The notes: generated by a model not told the origin, from the sequence alone. DNA of 64,000 nt from an uncultured Rhodopila sp. (GCF_903944925.1 NZ_CAJATU010000131.1:124001-188000); one strand, 5' to 3'; positions 1 to 8,464 are shown, numbered from the stretch's first letter. Program-made: numbers and translations.

Positions 1-1538
1 TGCCCGATATCGCGCCGCCGCCGCTCGGCCGCGGCAAGCTCGCGCGCCTCCTGCGACAGGCGCGCGGTGCCGGTCAGCACCCCGTCCGGGCCGACATAGG
101 GATCGATCAGTTCGATCCCGCTATCCGTCATCCGGTACTCGCGCACCTGGTTGGAGTGGCTCGAACCGCGCGACTTGATCAAATACAGCACGCGGTTGCG
201 TTCACCGTTCGCTTCGAGGTCCATCAGCCTGATCCAGCTATCCATCAGCGAGGACAATGCCTGGTCGGTGCCGTCGTTGAGCGACGAGGAGATCCGCAGG
301 CTGGTGAACATCCCGGTGACGCCGGCGCTTTTCAGGAAATCCACCATGCGCAGCAAGGTCGCGTGCACCTCCGCGATCGGGCCGCGGAACGCCGAGATCG
401 GGTCGATGACCACCACCGACGGCCTGAACTCCAGCACGTCGCGATGCATTCGCGCCAGGTGCATCTCCAGCCCGTACAGGCTGGGCCGCGCGGCCTCGAA
501 GCGCAGCAGCCCGGCATCGACCCGGCGCCGCAGGTCGAGGCCGACGGAGCGGACGTTGCGGCAGATTTCCTCGGCGCTTTCCTCGAACGCGAAAAACATG
601 CAGCGCTCGCCGCGGCGGCAGGCGGCATCGATGAAATGGCTGGCGATGGTGGTCTTGCCGGTGCCGGCGACGCCGGACAGCAGAATGCTGGAGCCGCGGT
701 AGAAGCCGCCGTTGCGCAGCATCGCATCCAGCCCGGCGATGCCGGTGGACACCACCTCGTTCGACACCGGGCGGTCGATGCCGGACGAGGTGACCGGCAG
801 CATGCTGATGCCCGACGCGTCGATCAGGAACGGATATTCGTTGGTGCCGTGCGCCGAACCGCGGTACTTCACCACCCGCAGCCGTCGCGTGGTGATCTGG
901 TCGATGACGCGGTTGTCGAGCAGGATGACGCAGTCGGAGATGTATTCCTCCAGCCCGTGCCGGGTAAGCTGGCCGTCGCCGCGCTCCCCGGTGATGACCG
1001 CCGTCAGGCCGCGATCCTTGATCCAGGCGAACAGCCGGCGCAGTTCGGCGCGCAGGATGGCGGTATCGGAAAAGCCGGAAAACAGCGATTCGATGGTGTC
1101 GAGCACGATCCGCTTGGCCCCGACGGAGTCCACCGCGTAGCCGAGCCGGACGAACAGGCCTTCGAGGTCGTATTGCCCGGTTTCCTCGATCTCGCTGCGC
1201 TCGACGCGGACATGGTCCACCGCGAGCTTGCCGGCCTGCACCAGCCCGTCGAGGTCGCAGCCGAGCGAGGCAACATTGGCCGCGAGATCTTCCGCGCGCT
1301 CTTCGAAGCTCATGAAGACGCCGGGTTCGCCGAACAGGGTGGCACCATTGACCAGGAACGTGACGGCGAACAGCGTCTTGCCGCATCCGGCGGCGCCGCA
1401 AATCAGGCTGGGACGGCCGGTGGGTAGTCCGCCCAGCAGGATCTCGTCGAAACCGGAGATCCCGGTGGCGGATTTCGGAAGCACGGTGGTGGCAGGCTGG
1501 GTCGTGGCAGACCCGGTATTGGCAGGCTGGGGCGGCAT
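1..1538 (-). CDS. kaiC: KaiC-family circadian clock ATPase/kinase (3' end outside window)
   Basis: RecA-like double-domain ATPase of the KaiC family. The translation from the ATG at 1538 has an N-terminal (CI) Walker A reading GAAGCGKT near residue 45 and a second (CII) Walker A reading GVAGTGKT near residue 275, each followed by an acidic strand (IVLDTIES and VVVIDPIS). The C-terminal RGSSHSNQVREY stretch matches the KaiC nucleotide-binding end. The position of the cyanobacterial Ser431/Thr432 phosphosites reads Ser-Ser by my alignment. The gene runs off the left edge after about 512 codons, close to full family length. A GGAGAGGA ribosome-binding site precedes the start. No kaiA or kaiB lies upstream; kaiB could lie beyond the edge. 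In non-cyanobacteria KaiC often acts as a stress or diurnal timer; its role here is not known. Confidence 0.93.
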   Translation of the reverse strand, partial: MPPQPANTGSATTQPATTVLPKSATGISGFDEILLGGLPTGRPSLICGAAGCGKTLFAVTFLVNGATLFGEPGVFMSFEERAEDLAANVASLGCDLDGLVQAGKLAVDHVRVERSEIEETGQYDLEGLFVRLGYAVDSVGAKRIVLDTIESLFSGFSDTAILRAELRRLFAWIKDRGLTAVITGERGDGQLTRHGLEEYISDCVILLDNRVIDQITTRRLRVVKYRGSAHGTNEYPFLIDASGISMLPVTSSGIDRPVSNEVVSTGIAGLDAMLRNGGFYRGSSILLSGVAGTGKTTIASHFIDAACRRGERCMFFAFEESAEEICRNVRSVGLDLRRRVDAGLLRFEAARPSLYGLEMHLARMHRDVLEFRPSVVVIDPISAFRGPIAEVHATLLRMVDFLKSAGVTGMFTSLRISSSLNDGTDQALSSLMDSWIRLMDLEANGERNRVLYLIKSRGSSHSNQVREYRMTDSGIELIDPYVGPDGVLTGTARLSQEARELAAAERRRRDIG

Positions 1539-1916
1539 GGTCCGGTTTTGTCCTCTCCGGCGTTACGCCCGTTGGGCAGCTTGCGGGGTGACTGGCGGGA
1601 CCGCCAGCCGAACCGCGCTGCAGCCGGGTGTTGTTTCACTGCAATGATTATTTCGTTCCCCCGGCCGGTGTCCATCGAAATCGCCGGATGCACCCGGTAA
1701 TGCCGGGTATCGCGCCGCAATCCGTGCCGCCGCCGCGGACCCGCCGGGTAAACCGGCCGGGACGGCAGGATGAAGACCGTCGTGCAAAGACATTGCCACC
1801 CTCCGGGGGAACCGGACGACTATGACCGCCGAGTCGCATCGGCCATTGATCCAGCGCAAAAATTTGCCGCGCGGAAAACCGGCGGCTGCGTCATGACCCC
1901 GCCAAAGCGCTATAGC

Positions 1917-1930
1917 TTGATATAGATCAT
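1917..1930. promoter_or_regulatory. FNR/FixK-type palindrome
   Basis: The sequence TTGATATAGATCAT matches the FNR consensus TTGAT-N4-ATCAA at 9 of 10 defined bases. It lies between divergent kaiC (start 1538) and rquA (start 2336). It is about 410 bases from rquA and 380 from kaiC, so if it is functional the transcript has a long leader or the target is something in between. Control by an oxygen-sensing CRP/FNR-family regulator is inferred only. Confidence 0.45.
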
Positions 1931-1986
1931 TCCCGGCGAAGGCCCGCTGACGGCACACTGTTCGCTGTTCGGATACCGCCGCTTTA

Positions 1987-2280
1987 ATGACACACACTAT
2001 CACCAAGGCTGACTTTATGGTGCATTCGCATGAAGACGCCCACGTGTCGGCCGCGGATGCCTCGGGTTCGGTGGTCTTCCCCGCGCCGGCGGCGCGCTTT
2101 CCGGGCTGTCGGCCCTCGCAGGACCCTGCCGGCTTCGAAACGTTTTCCGCGCTTTTCCGTCCCGGTCCCGCGCGCGCTGCGCGAACGTCCACCGATTGCG
2201 TTCGCGTGCCCGCCTGGTCCGGCAAGCCGGCGATGGTGCAGTGCATGGTTACTATAGCGCCGCCGCACCGGTCGGCCTAA
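1987..2280 (+). CDS. Possible small ORF upstream of rquA (unrecognised)
   Basis: A 97-codon open frame beginning MTHTITKADF and ending 55 bases before rquA. It starts about 57 bases downstream of the FNR-like box, so it would be the first frame on a transcript from that box. No convincing ribosome-binding site is visible. The composition (rich in Ala, Pro, Ser and Arg) resembles translated GC-rich non-coding DNA, and I recognise no family. It is listed because the gap is otherwise unexplained; it is more likely non-coding than coding. Confidence 0.2.
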   Translation: MTHTITKADFMVHSHEDAHVSAADASGSVVFPAPAARFPGCRPSQDPAGFETFSALFRPGPARAARTSTDCVRVPAWSGKPAMVQCMVTIAPPHRSA

Positions 2281-2335
2281 GGATGACCCTCGTCCCGCTG
2301 CCTTTCCGCGCCTACTCCCCGCCCTCTTTGTCACG

Positions 2336-3040
2336 GTGACATGCGAAGTGCTTGACATACCATCGCCTGAGACGACCCTCGATGTCCTCCCCGCATATCT
2401 CCGCGACGTCTACACCTGGGCCTATCTGACTCCTCGCCTGGTCGGGTTTCTCGACCGGCAGGTCGTCGTGCAGGCCATTCTGTGGGGCAACGCGCAACGG
2501 CTGATCGACAACGTGCTGAGCCGGTTGAAACCGGGCGACACGGTGTTTCAGCCGGCGGCGGTCTATGGCACGTTTTCGCGTCAGGTCGCCGGGCGCATCG
2601 GTCCGCAGGGACGGCTGGAAGTCCGCGACATCGCCCCGCTGCAAGTCGGCCTGACCCGGCGCAAGGTGGCCGGATTGCCGCATGTGCATGTCGCCTGCGG
2701 CGATGCGGCGGACCCCGGGGACGGCGCCTACGATGCGGTGACCTGCTTCTTCCTGCTGCATGAAGTGCCGGATGAGGTGAAGCGGCAGGTGGTGCCGGCG
2801 ATGCTCGGCCTGGTGCGGCCCGGCGGTCAGGCGATCTTCGTGGACTATCACCGTCCGCACCGCCTGAACCCGCTGAAGCCGATCATGAAGGGGATTTTTT
2901 ACCGGCTGGAACCGTTCGCCAGGAGTTTGTGGTCGCAGGAAATCGAGGCGCTCGGCGGCGCGGCGGCGGTCGGCTTCCGCTGGTCCAAGCGGACCCAGTT
3001 CGGTGGTTTGTACCAGACCGTGATCGCCGAGCGGGTTTAG
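2336..3040 (+). CDS. rquA: Rhodoquinone biosynthesis protein RquA
   Basis: RquA converts ubiquinone to rhodoquinone, the low-potential quinone used for fumarate reduction under low oxygen; it is a SAM-dependent methyltransferase relative. The 234-residue protein has the family landmarks: YTWAYLTPR near residue 28, ILWGN near 49, and the atypical motif I VFQPAAVYG near 71 in place of the usual VLDxGCGTG. These are followed by GRLEVRDIAPLQV, the long CFFLLHEVPDE segment, and FVDYHRPHRLNPLKP. It starts at a GTG; an ATG five bases later is out of frame. It stands alone between kaiC and hemB. The motif I replacement separates it from UbiE/UbiG and makes the call firm. It implies that the organism makes rhodoquinone. 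Confidence 0.92.
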   Translation: MTCEVLDIPSPETTLDVLPAYLRDVYTWAYLTPRLVGFLDRQVVVQAILWGNAQRLIDNVLSRLKPGDTVFQPAAVYGTFSRQVAGRIGPQGRLEVRDIAPLQVGLTRRKVAGLPHVHVACGDAADPGDGAYDAVTCFFLLHEVPDEVKRQVVPAMLGLVRPGGQAIFVDYHRPHRLNPLKPIMKGIFYRLEPFARSLWSQEIEALGGAAAVGFRWSKRTQFGGLYQTVIAERV

Positions 3041-3096
3041 GCAGCGGCACCGGTCCGGGGAAGCCCGGCGGCCGGTCTTCGCAGCGGCAAGAACGC

Positions 3097-3238
3097 AAGC
3101 TGTGACACGGATTAAAACCGGATTAAGGCAGGGATTACACGGACGCGACCATCGGACGAAGCGCCCGCCAGCCGCGCGATTCGTCGCATCTCTCGGTGCA
3201 ATCCGTAACTGAATCCCGCTTAATCTGTGTTACAGCTT
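3097..3238. repeat. Imperfect long inverted repeat, MITE-like
   Basis: The ends AAGCTGTGACACGGATTAA (3097-3115) and, on the other strand, AAGCTGTAACACAGATTAA (3220-3238) match at 17 of 19 bases. The similarity continues inward with GGGATT and ACGGA blocks, so the whole 142 bases could fold into one long hairpin. It sits between the 3' ends of rquA and hemB, which converge. No open frame is present. It could be a non-autonomous mobile element remnant or a bidirectional terminator structure. Confidence 0.5.
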
Positions 3239-3309
3239 GCCGTGTTTTCGCGCCCCGCCAGCCCCGGACCGTCCGAGGTTCTGTCGACGCCGGACGATCG
3301 GCCGATAGC

Positions 3310-4284
3310 TCAGAGCCCGCCGCGCGCCACATCCATCGCGAAATAGGTCAGGATCAGATCCGCCCCGGCACGTTTGATCGCGCCCAGGCTCTCCAGCACC
3401 ACCCGATCCTCGTCGATCGCGCCCGCAGCGGCGGCGAACTTGATCATCGCGTACTCGCCGCTGACCTGGTACGCCGCCAGCGGCAGCAGGCTGCGGTGCT
3501 TGATCTGCGACAGCACGTCCAGGTACGGCATCGCCGGCTTGACCATCAGGATGTCGGCACCCTCGGCCTCGTCCTCGTCGGATTCACGCAGCGCCTCGCG
3601 GCTGTTCATCGGATTCATCTGGTAGGTCTTGCGGTCGCCCTCCAGGTCGCAGCCGGCGGCGGCGCGGAACGGACCGTAGAACGCCGAGGCGAACTTCGAC
3701 GAATAGGCCATCACCGGCAAATTGATGAATCCGCTGGCGTCCAACGCCCGGCGGATCGCCCAGACCTGGCCGTCCATCATCGACGACGGCGCGATCATGT
3801 CCGCCCCCGCCTCGGCCGCGATCACGGACTGCACGCCGAGATTCTCGATCGTGTGGTCGTTGTGCACGTCGCTGCCATGCATCACGCCGCAATGGCCGTG
3901 GCTGGTGTATTCGCAGAAACAGGTGTCGGAGATCACCATCATCCCCGGCACCGCATCCTTCGCCCGCTTGATCATCCGCGCCAGCAGCCCGTCGCGCTTC
4001 AGCGCGTCGCTGCCGGTGGCGTCCTTGTGGTGGCTGACGCCGAAGGTCATCACCGCCTTGATGCCGGCCGCGGCGAATTCCTTGATCGCGCCGTCCAGCT
4101 TGCGCTCCGGGATGCGGAAGATGCCGGGCATCGAATCGACCGGCGCATAGTCGTCCAGCCCTTCCTCGACGAAGATCGGATAGATCAGGTCGTTCATCGA
4201 CAGAGTGTGCTCCTGCAGCAGGTCGCGCATCACCTGGCTCGACCGCAGGCGGCGCATGCGCACATTCGGGAAGTTCTGGACCAT
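3310..4284 (-). CDS. hemB: Delta-aminolevulinic acid dehydratase (porphobilinogen synthase)
   Basis: HemB condenses two 5-aminolevulinate molecules to porphobilinogen in the cytoplasm, the second common step of haem, bacteriochlorophyll and cobalamin synthesis. The 324-residue protein shows the Zn-type metal site [14 protein letters not shown] near residue 120. This is the three-cysteine form of the E. coli and animal enzymes rather than the DxALDxx form of many alphaproteobacteria. The Schiff-base lysines are in [15 protein letters not shown] and [13 protein letters not shown] chose the ATG at 4284, giving [14 protein letters not shown] and preceded by AGGA; the frame is open 16 codons further upstream. 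It lies 13 bases downstream of the flavoenzyme gene on the same strand, so the two are probably co-transcribed. Confidence 0.97.
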   Translation of the reverse strand: MVQNFPNVRMRRLRSSQVMRDLLQEHTLSMNDLIYPIFVEEGLDDYAPVDSMPGIFRIPERKLDGAIKEFAAAGIKAVMTFGVSHHKDATGSDALKRDGLLARMIKRAKDAVPGMMVISDTCFCEYTSHGHCGVMHGSDVHNDHTIENLGVQSVIAAEAGADMIAPSSMMDGQVWAIRRALDASGFINLPVMAYSSKFASAFYGPFRAAAGCDLEGDRKTYQMNPMNSREALRESDEDEAEGADILMVKPAMPYLDVLSQIKHRSLLPLAAYQVSGEYAMIKFAAAAGAIDEDRVVLESLGAIKRAGADLILTYFAMDVARGGL

Positions 4285-4297
4285 CGCGATTTTGTTC

Positions 4298-5629
4298 CTA
4301 AGCGAGTGGCGAGGGTGAGGGCTTGGACCCATCCGAAAAGCGACTGTAGCGGAAAGGTGAAGGATCGACTACCGGCGTTTCACCCGTTACCAGTTCGGCC
4401 ATCAGCCGCCCCGCCGCCGGTCCGATGCCGAAACCGTGGCCGGAAAAGCCGGTGGCGATGAAGAATCCGGGGAACCCGTCCACTGGCGAAATGATCGGCA
4501 TGGCGTCCGGCGTTACGTCGATCATGCCGCCCCAGCTATGCGCAATCTTCATGGTATGGAAAACCGGGAACGCTTGCGTAACAGACCGCCTGGCCCGCGC
4601 CAGGATTGGCTGATGCGGTGGCGGATCGAGCATGCGCACCGCTTCGAACGGTGACGCGGCGTCGAGCGGCCAGCGCCGCGGTTCCGCCAGCTCGGTGAAA
4701 AAGCGGCGGCCGAACCGAAGCTTCAGGTCCTTGCCGCGCAGCCGCCGCGCCGGGAGGAAGTCGCGCATGAAGCGAAACGTGTCCGGCACGATATCGACGA
4801 CATTGCTGCTCCAGTTCGCCACGCTGTAGCCGCCGTCGAGGTGCTTGCGCAGGCCGAAGCCGAAGCCGCCGCAGGAGGCTTCGGGGCCGCCCGGCAACGG
4901 CTCGGTGCGCATCACCGACGACAGCACCTTCAACTGCGGCAGGCGCAGGCGCAACGGGCGGCAGAACAGCCGCGACCAGACCCCGCCCGCCAGCACCGCC
5001 TGGTCGCAGGCAATGCGGCCGCGTTCGGTGACGACGCCGCACACGGCACCGCCCCGGGTCTCCACCCCGCGCACCGCGCAGCGTGTCAGGATCACCGCGC
5101 CGTAGCGGCGCGCGGCCTCGGCGATGGCGGCGGCGGTATGCGCCGGTTCGGCCCGGCCGTCGCTGGCGGTCCACAGCGCGCCGAGCCAGGTGCCCGACAG
5201 CCCCGGCAGCACGCGGCTGGTTTCGTCGCGGGTCAGCAGCCGCGTATCGAGCTGGTTCGGCTTGCCGGCGAGGTCGAGCCAGGCCTCGCGTCTGGCGATC
5301 TCCTGCGGGGTGCGGCAGAGATAGGCGATGCCGCTGCGGCGGAACCCGGTTTCGGCGCCGGTGAGGTTGTTCATGTCGGCCCAAAGGCGCAGCGCCTCGA
5401 TCGCCAGCGGCAATTCCCGCGGGTCGCGGCCCATCTTGCGGCACCAGCCCCAGTTGCGGCTGGACTGCTCGCCGGCGATCGCGCCCTTTTCGCATAGCAC
5501 CACCGGCACGCCTTTGCGGGCCAGGAAGAAAGCGGTGGAAACCCCGATGATGCCGCCGCCGATGACGACGACACGGGTCGCCGCCGGCAGGGCGGGGTCG
5601 CTGCCGACGAGGTCGAGGGGAGGGGGCAT
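4298..5629 (-). CDS. FAD-dependent oxidoreductase, DAO (glycine/D-amino-acid oxidase) family
   Basis: A 443-residue flavoenzyme. The N-terminal Rossmann fold is [21 protein letters not shown] near residues 20-40, with the ribose-binding acid in VVLCEKG. The C-terminal FAD contact is [21 protein letters not shown]. The family oxidises amine substrates such as D-amino acids, sarcosine or betaine intermediates; nothing here fixes the substrate. The SSRNWGW segment after the Rossmann fold is shared by DadA/glycine-oxidase-like members. It is upstream of hemB with a 13-base gap and divergent from the histidine kinase gene. No N-terminal signal peptide is visible, so it is probably cytoplasmic. Confidence 0.88.
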   Translation of the reverse strand: MPPPLDLVGSDPALPAATRVVVIGGGIIGVSTAFFLARKGVPVVLCEKGAIAGEQSSRNWGWCRKMGRDPRELPLAIEALRLWADMNNLTGAETGFRRSGIAYLCRTPQEIARREAWLDLAGKPNQLDTRLLTRDETSRVLPGLSGTWLGALWTASDGRAEPAHTAAAIAEAARRYGAVILTRCAVRGVETRGGAVCGVVTERGRIACDQAVLAGGVWSRLFCRPLRLRLPQLKVLSSVMRTEPLPGGPEASCGGFGFGLRKHLDGGYSVANWSSNVVDIVPDTFRFMRDFLPARRLRGKDLKLRFGRRFFTELAEPRRWPLDAASPFEAVRMLDPPPHQPILARARRSVTQAFPVFHTMKIAHSWGGMIDVTPDAMPIISPVDGFPGFFIATGFSGHGFGIGPAAGRLMAELVTGETPVVDPSPFRYSRFSDGSKPSPSPLA

Positions 5630-5796
5630 GGCTGGTTCCGCAACAGGAGTGGGCGAGGAAACGCCGCAAAGGCAACGCTGCGCACAATCGCGATCCTCAC
5701 CGCCGGGTGATCATATCCGCATTGCCGCCGCGTGGCGAGGCTGCCGCGCGGGTGCCACATTGTGCGGTGCGCCGTCCCGAACCTCCATCCTGCGTC

Positions 5797-7107
5797 ATGG
5801 TGAATCCGATGTTGTTCCGTGTGCGCGATGCCATGGCTGCGGAACCCGGGGTCGCTGCCGCCGCGCTGGGATCATGCCTGGTGCTGTGGCTGCTGGGCTT
5901 TCCCGGCCTCGTTCTGTCGCTTGGCCTCGGGCTGCTAGTTGCGGCGTGGTGCGCCGGCGCCTGGCTGGCCGATACGCGCAACGCGGCGCGCTTAAGCGAA
6001 TCGCGGCAGGCCCTGGACGCCGCCCGGCGGCAGCTAGCGGCGACCGAGGAGACTTTGCGCGGCAGCCGCCGGCTGGAGACGGTCGGGCGGCTGGCAGTCG
6101 GCATTGCGCATGACTTCAACAACCAGTTGACGGTGATCAGCGCCAACGTGGAGATGCTGAAGCGGTCACTCGGCGCCGCGGACGGCCGGTTGCTGCGGCG
6201 TGCGGACGCGGCGATGCAGGGCGTGCAGCGGGCCGCCGCGCTGACCGGGCGGGTGCTGGCGCTGTCGCGCGCCGCTCCGGCGGAACCCGAGGCGGTGGAC
6301 GTCAACCGGCTGCTGGACGGCATGGCCTCGCTGCTGCGGCGCGGCCTGGGCGATCGCGCCACGCTGCGGTTGCGGTTGTTGCGCGATCCCTGGTTCGTCT
6401 GGGCCGACGTCAACCGGATGGAGAACGCGCTGCTGGCGCTGGCGGCCGAGGCCGCTGAGCGTGTGCCCGATGGCGGCACGCTGACCGTCGCGGCCGAACC
6501 GGTGACGCTGGCGACCGGCTGCCGCGGCCTGCTGCCCGGCGACTATGTGCGGATCGCGGTGACCGCGCCGCAGGCCGGGCGCCTGGCGGGCGAAACTGCG
6601 GCCGGGGCGGCGGCGCTGGCGCGCGAGGCGGGCGGCGCGGTGCTGCCGTGCGATGATCCGGCGTCCTGCCGGCTGCTGTTGCCGCGCCATTTGCCGCCGC
6701 CGGCCGCCGTCCCGGCGCCGCGCTCCGCCGGCGGCCGGGCGACCATCCTGGTGGTGGAAGACGACGCCGAGCTGCGCGCCGCCTGCGTCGAGGTGCTGCG
6801 CGACCTCGGCTACGCCGTTCTGGAGGCGCCGGATGCAATGGAGGGGTTTCGCGTGATTGCCGATGGCGGCGGCATCGACCTGCTGTTCACCGATGTCGGG
6901 TTGCCCGGCGGCGTCAGCGGACGCGCCCTGGCGGATGCCGTGCGCCAGGTCGATGGCGGCGTGCGGGTGGTCTTCACCACAGGTTACGCCGCCGCCGGCG
7001 AACCGCACCGCCCGGGGACGGCGCTGCTGCCCAAGCCGTTCGGTTCGGCGCAACTGGCGGGCGCGGTGCGCCAGGCTTTGGACGCAACGCCCAAGGCACC
7101 GCCGTGA
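5797..7107 (+). CDS. Hybrid histidine kinase-like protein with a shortened ATP-binding domain and a C-terminal receiver
   Basis: A 436-residue membrane protein. Two hydrophobic segments (about residues 20-60) are followed by a coiled linker and a HisKA H-box, VGRLAVGIAHDFNNQLTVISAN, with His105. An N-box-like stretch (MENALLALAAEAAERVPDGG) follows. The expected DxGxGM, ATP-lid and GTGLGL boxes are absent: the sequence runs from DYVRIAVTAPQAGR almost directly to the terminal LLLPR strand. The receiver domain (TILVVEDDAELR...) has phosphoacceptor Asp366 in LFTDVGLPGG and the lysine in LLPKPFGS. Kinase activity therefore looks doubtful, while dimerisation, phosphatase or phosphotransfer roles remain possible. 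The start is the ATG at 5797 or 5809. It is an orphan with no adjacent regulator. Confidence 0.85.
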   Translation: MVNPMLFRVRDAMAAEPGVAAAALGSCLVLWLLGFPGLVLSLGLGLLVAAWCAGAWLADTRNAARLSESRQALDAARRQLAATEETLRGSRRLETVGRLAVGIAHDFNNQLTVISANVEMLKRSLGAADGRLLRRADAAMQGVQRAAALTGRVLALSRAAPAEPEAVDVNRLLDGMASLLRRGLGDRATLRLRLLRDPWFVWADVNRMENALLALAAEAAERVPDGGTLTVAAEPVTLATGCRGLLPGDYVRIAVTAPQAGRLAGETAAGAAALAREAGGAVLPCDDPASCRLLLPRHLPPPAAVPAPRSAGGRATILVVEDDAELRAACVEVLRDLGYAVLEAPDAMEGFRVIADGGGIDLLFTDVGLPGGVSGRALADAVRQVDGGVRVVFTTGYAAAGEPHRPGTALLPKPFGSAQLAGAVRQALDATPKAPP

Positions 7108-7143
7108 AGGCGAACAAACAAGGCGCCGCCCGGTTCGGGCCGG

Positions 7144-7506
7144 TCAGCCGATAAGCTCTTGCACCGTTTCGGCGGGGCGGCAGAGCCGGGCGCCGCGCGC
7201 GGTGACGACAATCGGCCGCTCCAGCAGGATCGGGTGAGCCAGGATGGCATCGATCAGGCTGTCGTCGGATTTCGCCGCGTCGCCCAGGCCCAATTCGTCG
7301 AATGGCGTGCCCCTGCGGCGGAGGATCTGCCGCGGCGTCATGCCCAGGCGGGCGAGCAGGGCGAGAAGCTCCTGGCGAGTGGGCGGGGTTTTCAGGTACT
7401 CGATGACGTTCGGCTGCAGGCCGGCCTCCCGCAGCAGGCCGAGCACCTTGCGGGAGGTGCCGCAGGCGGGGTTGTGGTAGATCACGGTTGCGGCGGCGGC
7501 GGGCAT
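7144..7506 (-). CDS. arsC: Arsenate reductase, glutaredoxin-dependent ArsC type
   Basis: A 120-residue thioredoxin-fold protein beginning MPAAAATVIYHNPACGTSRKVL; the CGTSR cysteine is the catalytic residue that attacks arsenate. Further landmarks are YLKTPPTRQELLALL, ELGLGD, and the C-terminal HPILLERPIVV followed by RLCRPAE, all as in E. coli ArsC. It reduces arsenate to arsenite using glutathione and glutaredoxin. No arsR or arsB neighbour is present, so it stands outside a classical ars operon. It is convergent with the histidine kinase gene. The ATG at 7506 is preferred to one 14 codons upstream because it aligns with the family start. Confidence 0.92.
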   Translation of the reverse strand: MPAAAATVIYHNPACGTSRKVLGLLREAGLQPNVIEYLKTPPTRQELLALLARLGMTPRQILRRRGTPFDELGLGDAAKSDDSLIDAILAHPILLERPIVVTARGARLCRPAETVQELIG

Positions 7507-7764
7507 CGGCTGACCTCGTGCGGAATGGGTGGCAGCGCCTTGTCCCAAATTGTCGCGGCGCGGGCCAGCGGCATCGGCGCTGATCCGGCGGGCATGAATC
7601 CAGGCCGTGCCCGCGCGCCATGGCCGGGCGAGGCACTTCGCCGGCGGCGCGGTTGCATTCTCCGTCGCGTCCTTGCCAGTTGAACTGATTGTTACTTTTA
7701 AGATACAGTATTCCGTTTCTTGTTAATATCAACCTGGTGCATCGTTCTACACGCCATGTCCGCC

Positions 7765-8097
7765 TCAGGCATGCGCCACAGCCAGTCCCGGGTGCTGCTC
7801 CATCGGATGGAAATCGGCGTCGTTGTGCAGCAGTGGAACGCCGCGTTCGAGGCGGAACGTGCCGATGACCACGTCGATGGTTTTCCGAATGGCGATGCCG
7901 CGGGATCGCAGTGTGCGGCAATCGCGCGCAGCCCGCACGGCGAGGCCATCGTCAAGCATGCGCACCACGACGAAATCGCGCAGCAGGCGTTCCACCTTGG
8001 TTGCGCGGGTCTCATCGCAAACCCCCTGCAACAGCTCCAACATGATAACGGCCGGCCTCGCCCGGCACGGCAATCCGTCCGGCCAAGCGGAAAACAC
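7765..8097 (-). pseudogene. N-terminally truncated PIN-domain (VapC-like) toxin remnant
   Basis: The frame carries the C-terminal two thirds of a VapC-type PIN ribonuclease. ELLQGVCDETRATKVERLL is followed by RTLRSRGIAIRKTIDVVIGTF and a terminal block with LLHNDADFHPME, which resemble the family's ExLQGFRDE, GxTIRKTIDxLIA and LLHxDRDFxP motifs. The first 40-45 residues, including the first catalytic Asp (normally MxLVDTSVWID), are missing. In their place is a non-homologous lead-in reading out of the tRNA-Gly downstream flank. No VapB antitoxin is visible. It begins 17 bases 3' of the tRNA, the usual location of an integration scar. Confidence 0.6.
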
Positions 8098-8113
8098 TGT
8101 CGCGGCGGGATAC

Positions 8114-8187
8114 TGGAGCGGGTGAAGGGAATCGAACCCTCGTGTGCAGCTTGGGAAGCTGCCGTTCTACCATTGAACTACACCCGC
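8114..8187 (-). tRNA. tRNA-Gly (anticodon CCC)
   Basis: Read on the minus strand, the sequence starts GCGGGTGTAGTTCAATGG and ends CACCCGC-T-CCA, giving a perfect seven-base acceptor stem. The anticodon stem GCAGC/GCTGC closes the loop TTCCCAA, so the anticodon is CCC. The T-arm GAGGGTTCGATTCCCTT is standard, and CCA is encoded. The 3' end points at the vapC-like remnant. Confidence 0.97.
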
Positions 8188-8336
8188 GCCGGGGCGGCCC
8201 TTTTAGGCAATCTCCGCCGGCAATGCAATTCGCATCCGCGCGCCCGGCCGGGCAAAAGCGACGCATACCCGTCACAAACGCCCATTGACGCGCAGGCTGC
8301 TCCGGACCTATCAGCGACACCGCCGGGAGGTTCCCG

Positions 8337-8395
8337 GCCCTCGTGATTTGTCCGGCCGGATTGCGGCGAGGTGAAACAAGCGCGCTAAAGAGGCC
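8337..8395 (+). promoter_or_regulatory. SAM-II (metA-type) riboswitch
   Basis: The sequence carries the conserved SAM-II blocks in order: CCTCGTGATTTG, then GGATTGCGGCGAGG, GTGAAACAAG and GCTAAAGAGG. P1 pairs CCTCG (8339-8343) with CGAGG (8367-8371). The conserved GCTAAAGAGG end forms the pseudoknot strand. It ends about 70 bases before the metZ start, the typical alphaproteobacterial position. When S-adenosylmethionine is bound it shuts off expression of methionine synthesis genes, here metZ. Confidence 0.9.
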
Positions 8396-8464
8396 AGCAT
8401 CAGGGCTGTCCCAACGGCCCGAAGCTGCTTCACGGTCGGGCCAACGCGTGCAAGGGCCCCGACA

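Larger units (their letters stand above)
1539..2335. other. Long intergenic region between kaiC and rquA
   Basis: About 800 bases with no well-supported gene. It contains a small hairpin at 1692-1708 (ACCCGG/CCGGGT), an FNR/FixK-like palindrome at 1917-1930, and one weak open frame at 1987-2280. The unusual length between divergent genes suggests a regulatory region or an unrecognised small transcript. Confidence 0.5.

Noticed and set aside
1563-2246. A 227-codon open frame on the minus strand upstream of kaiC
   Set aside because: No ribosome-binding site and no recognisable protein features. It overlaps the FNR-like box and small hairpins, and its Arg/Ala-rich composition fits a chance frame.
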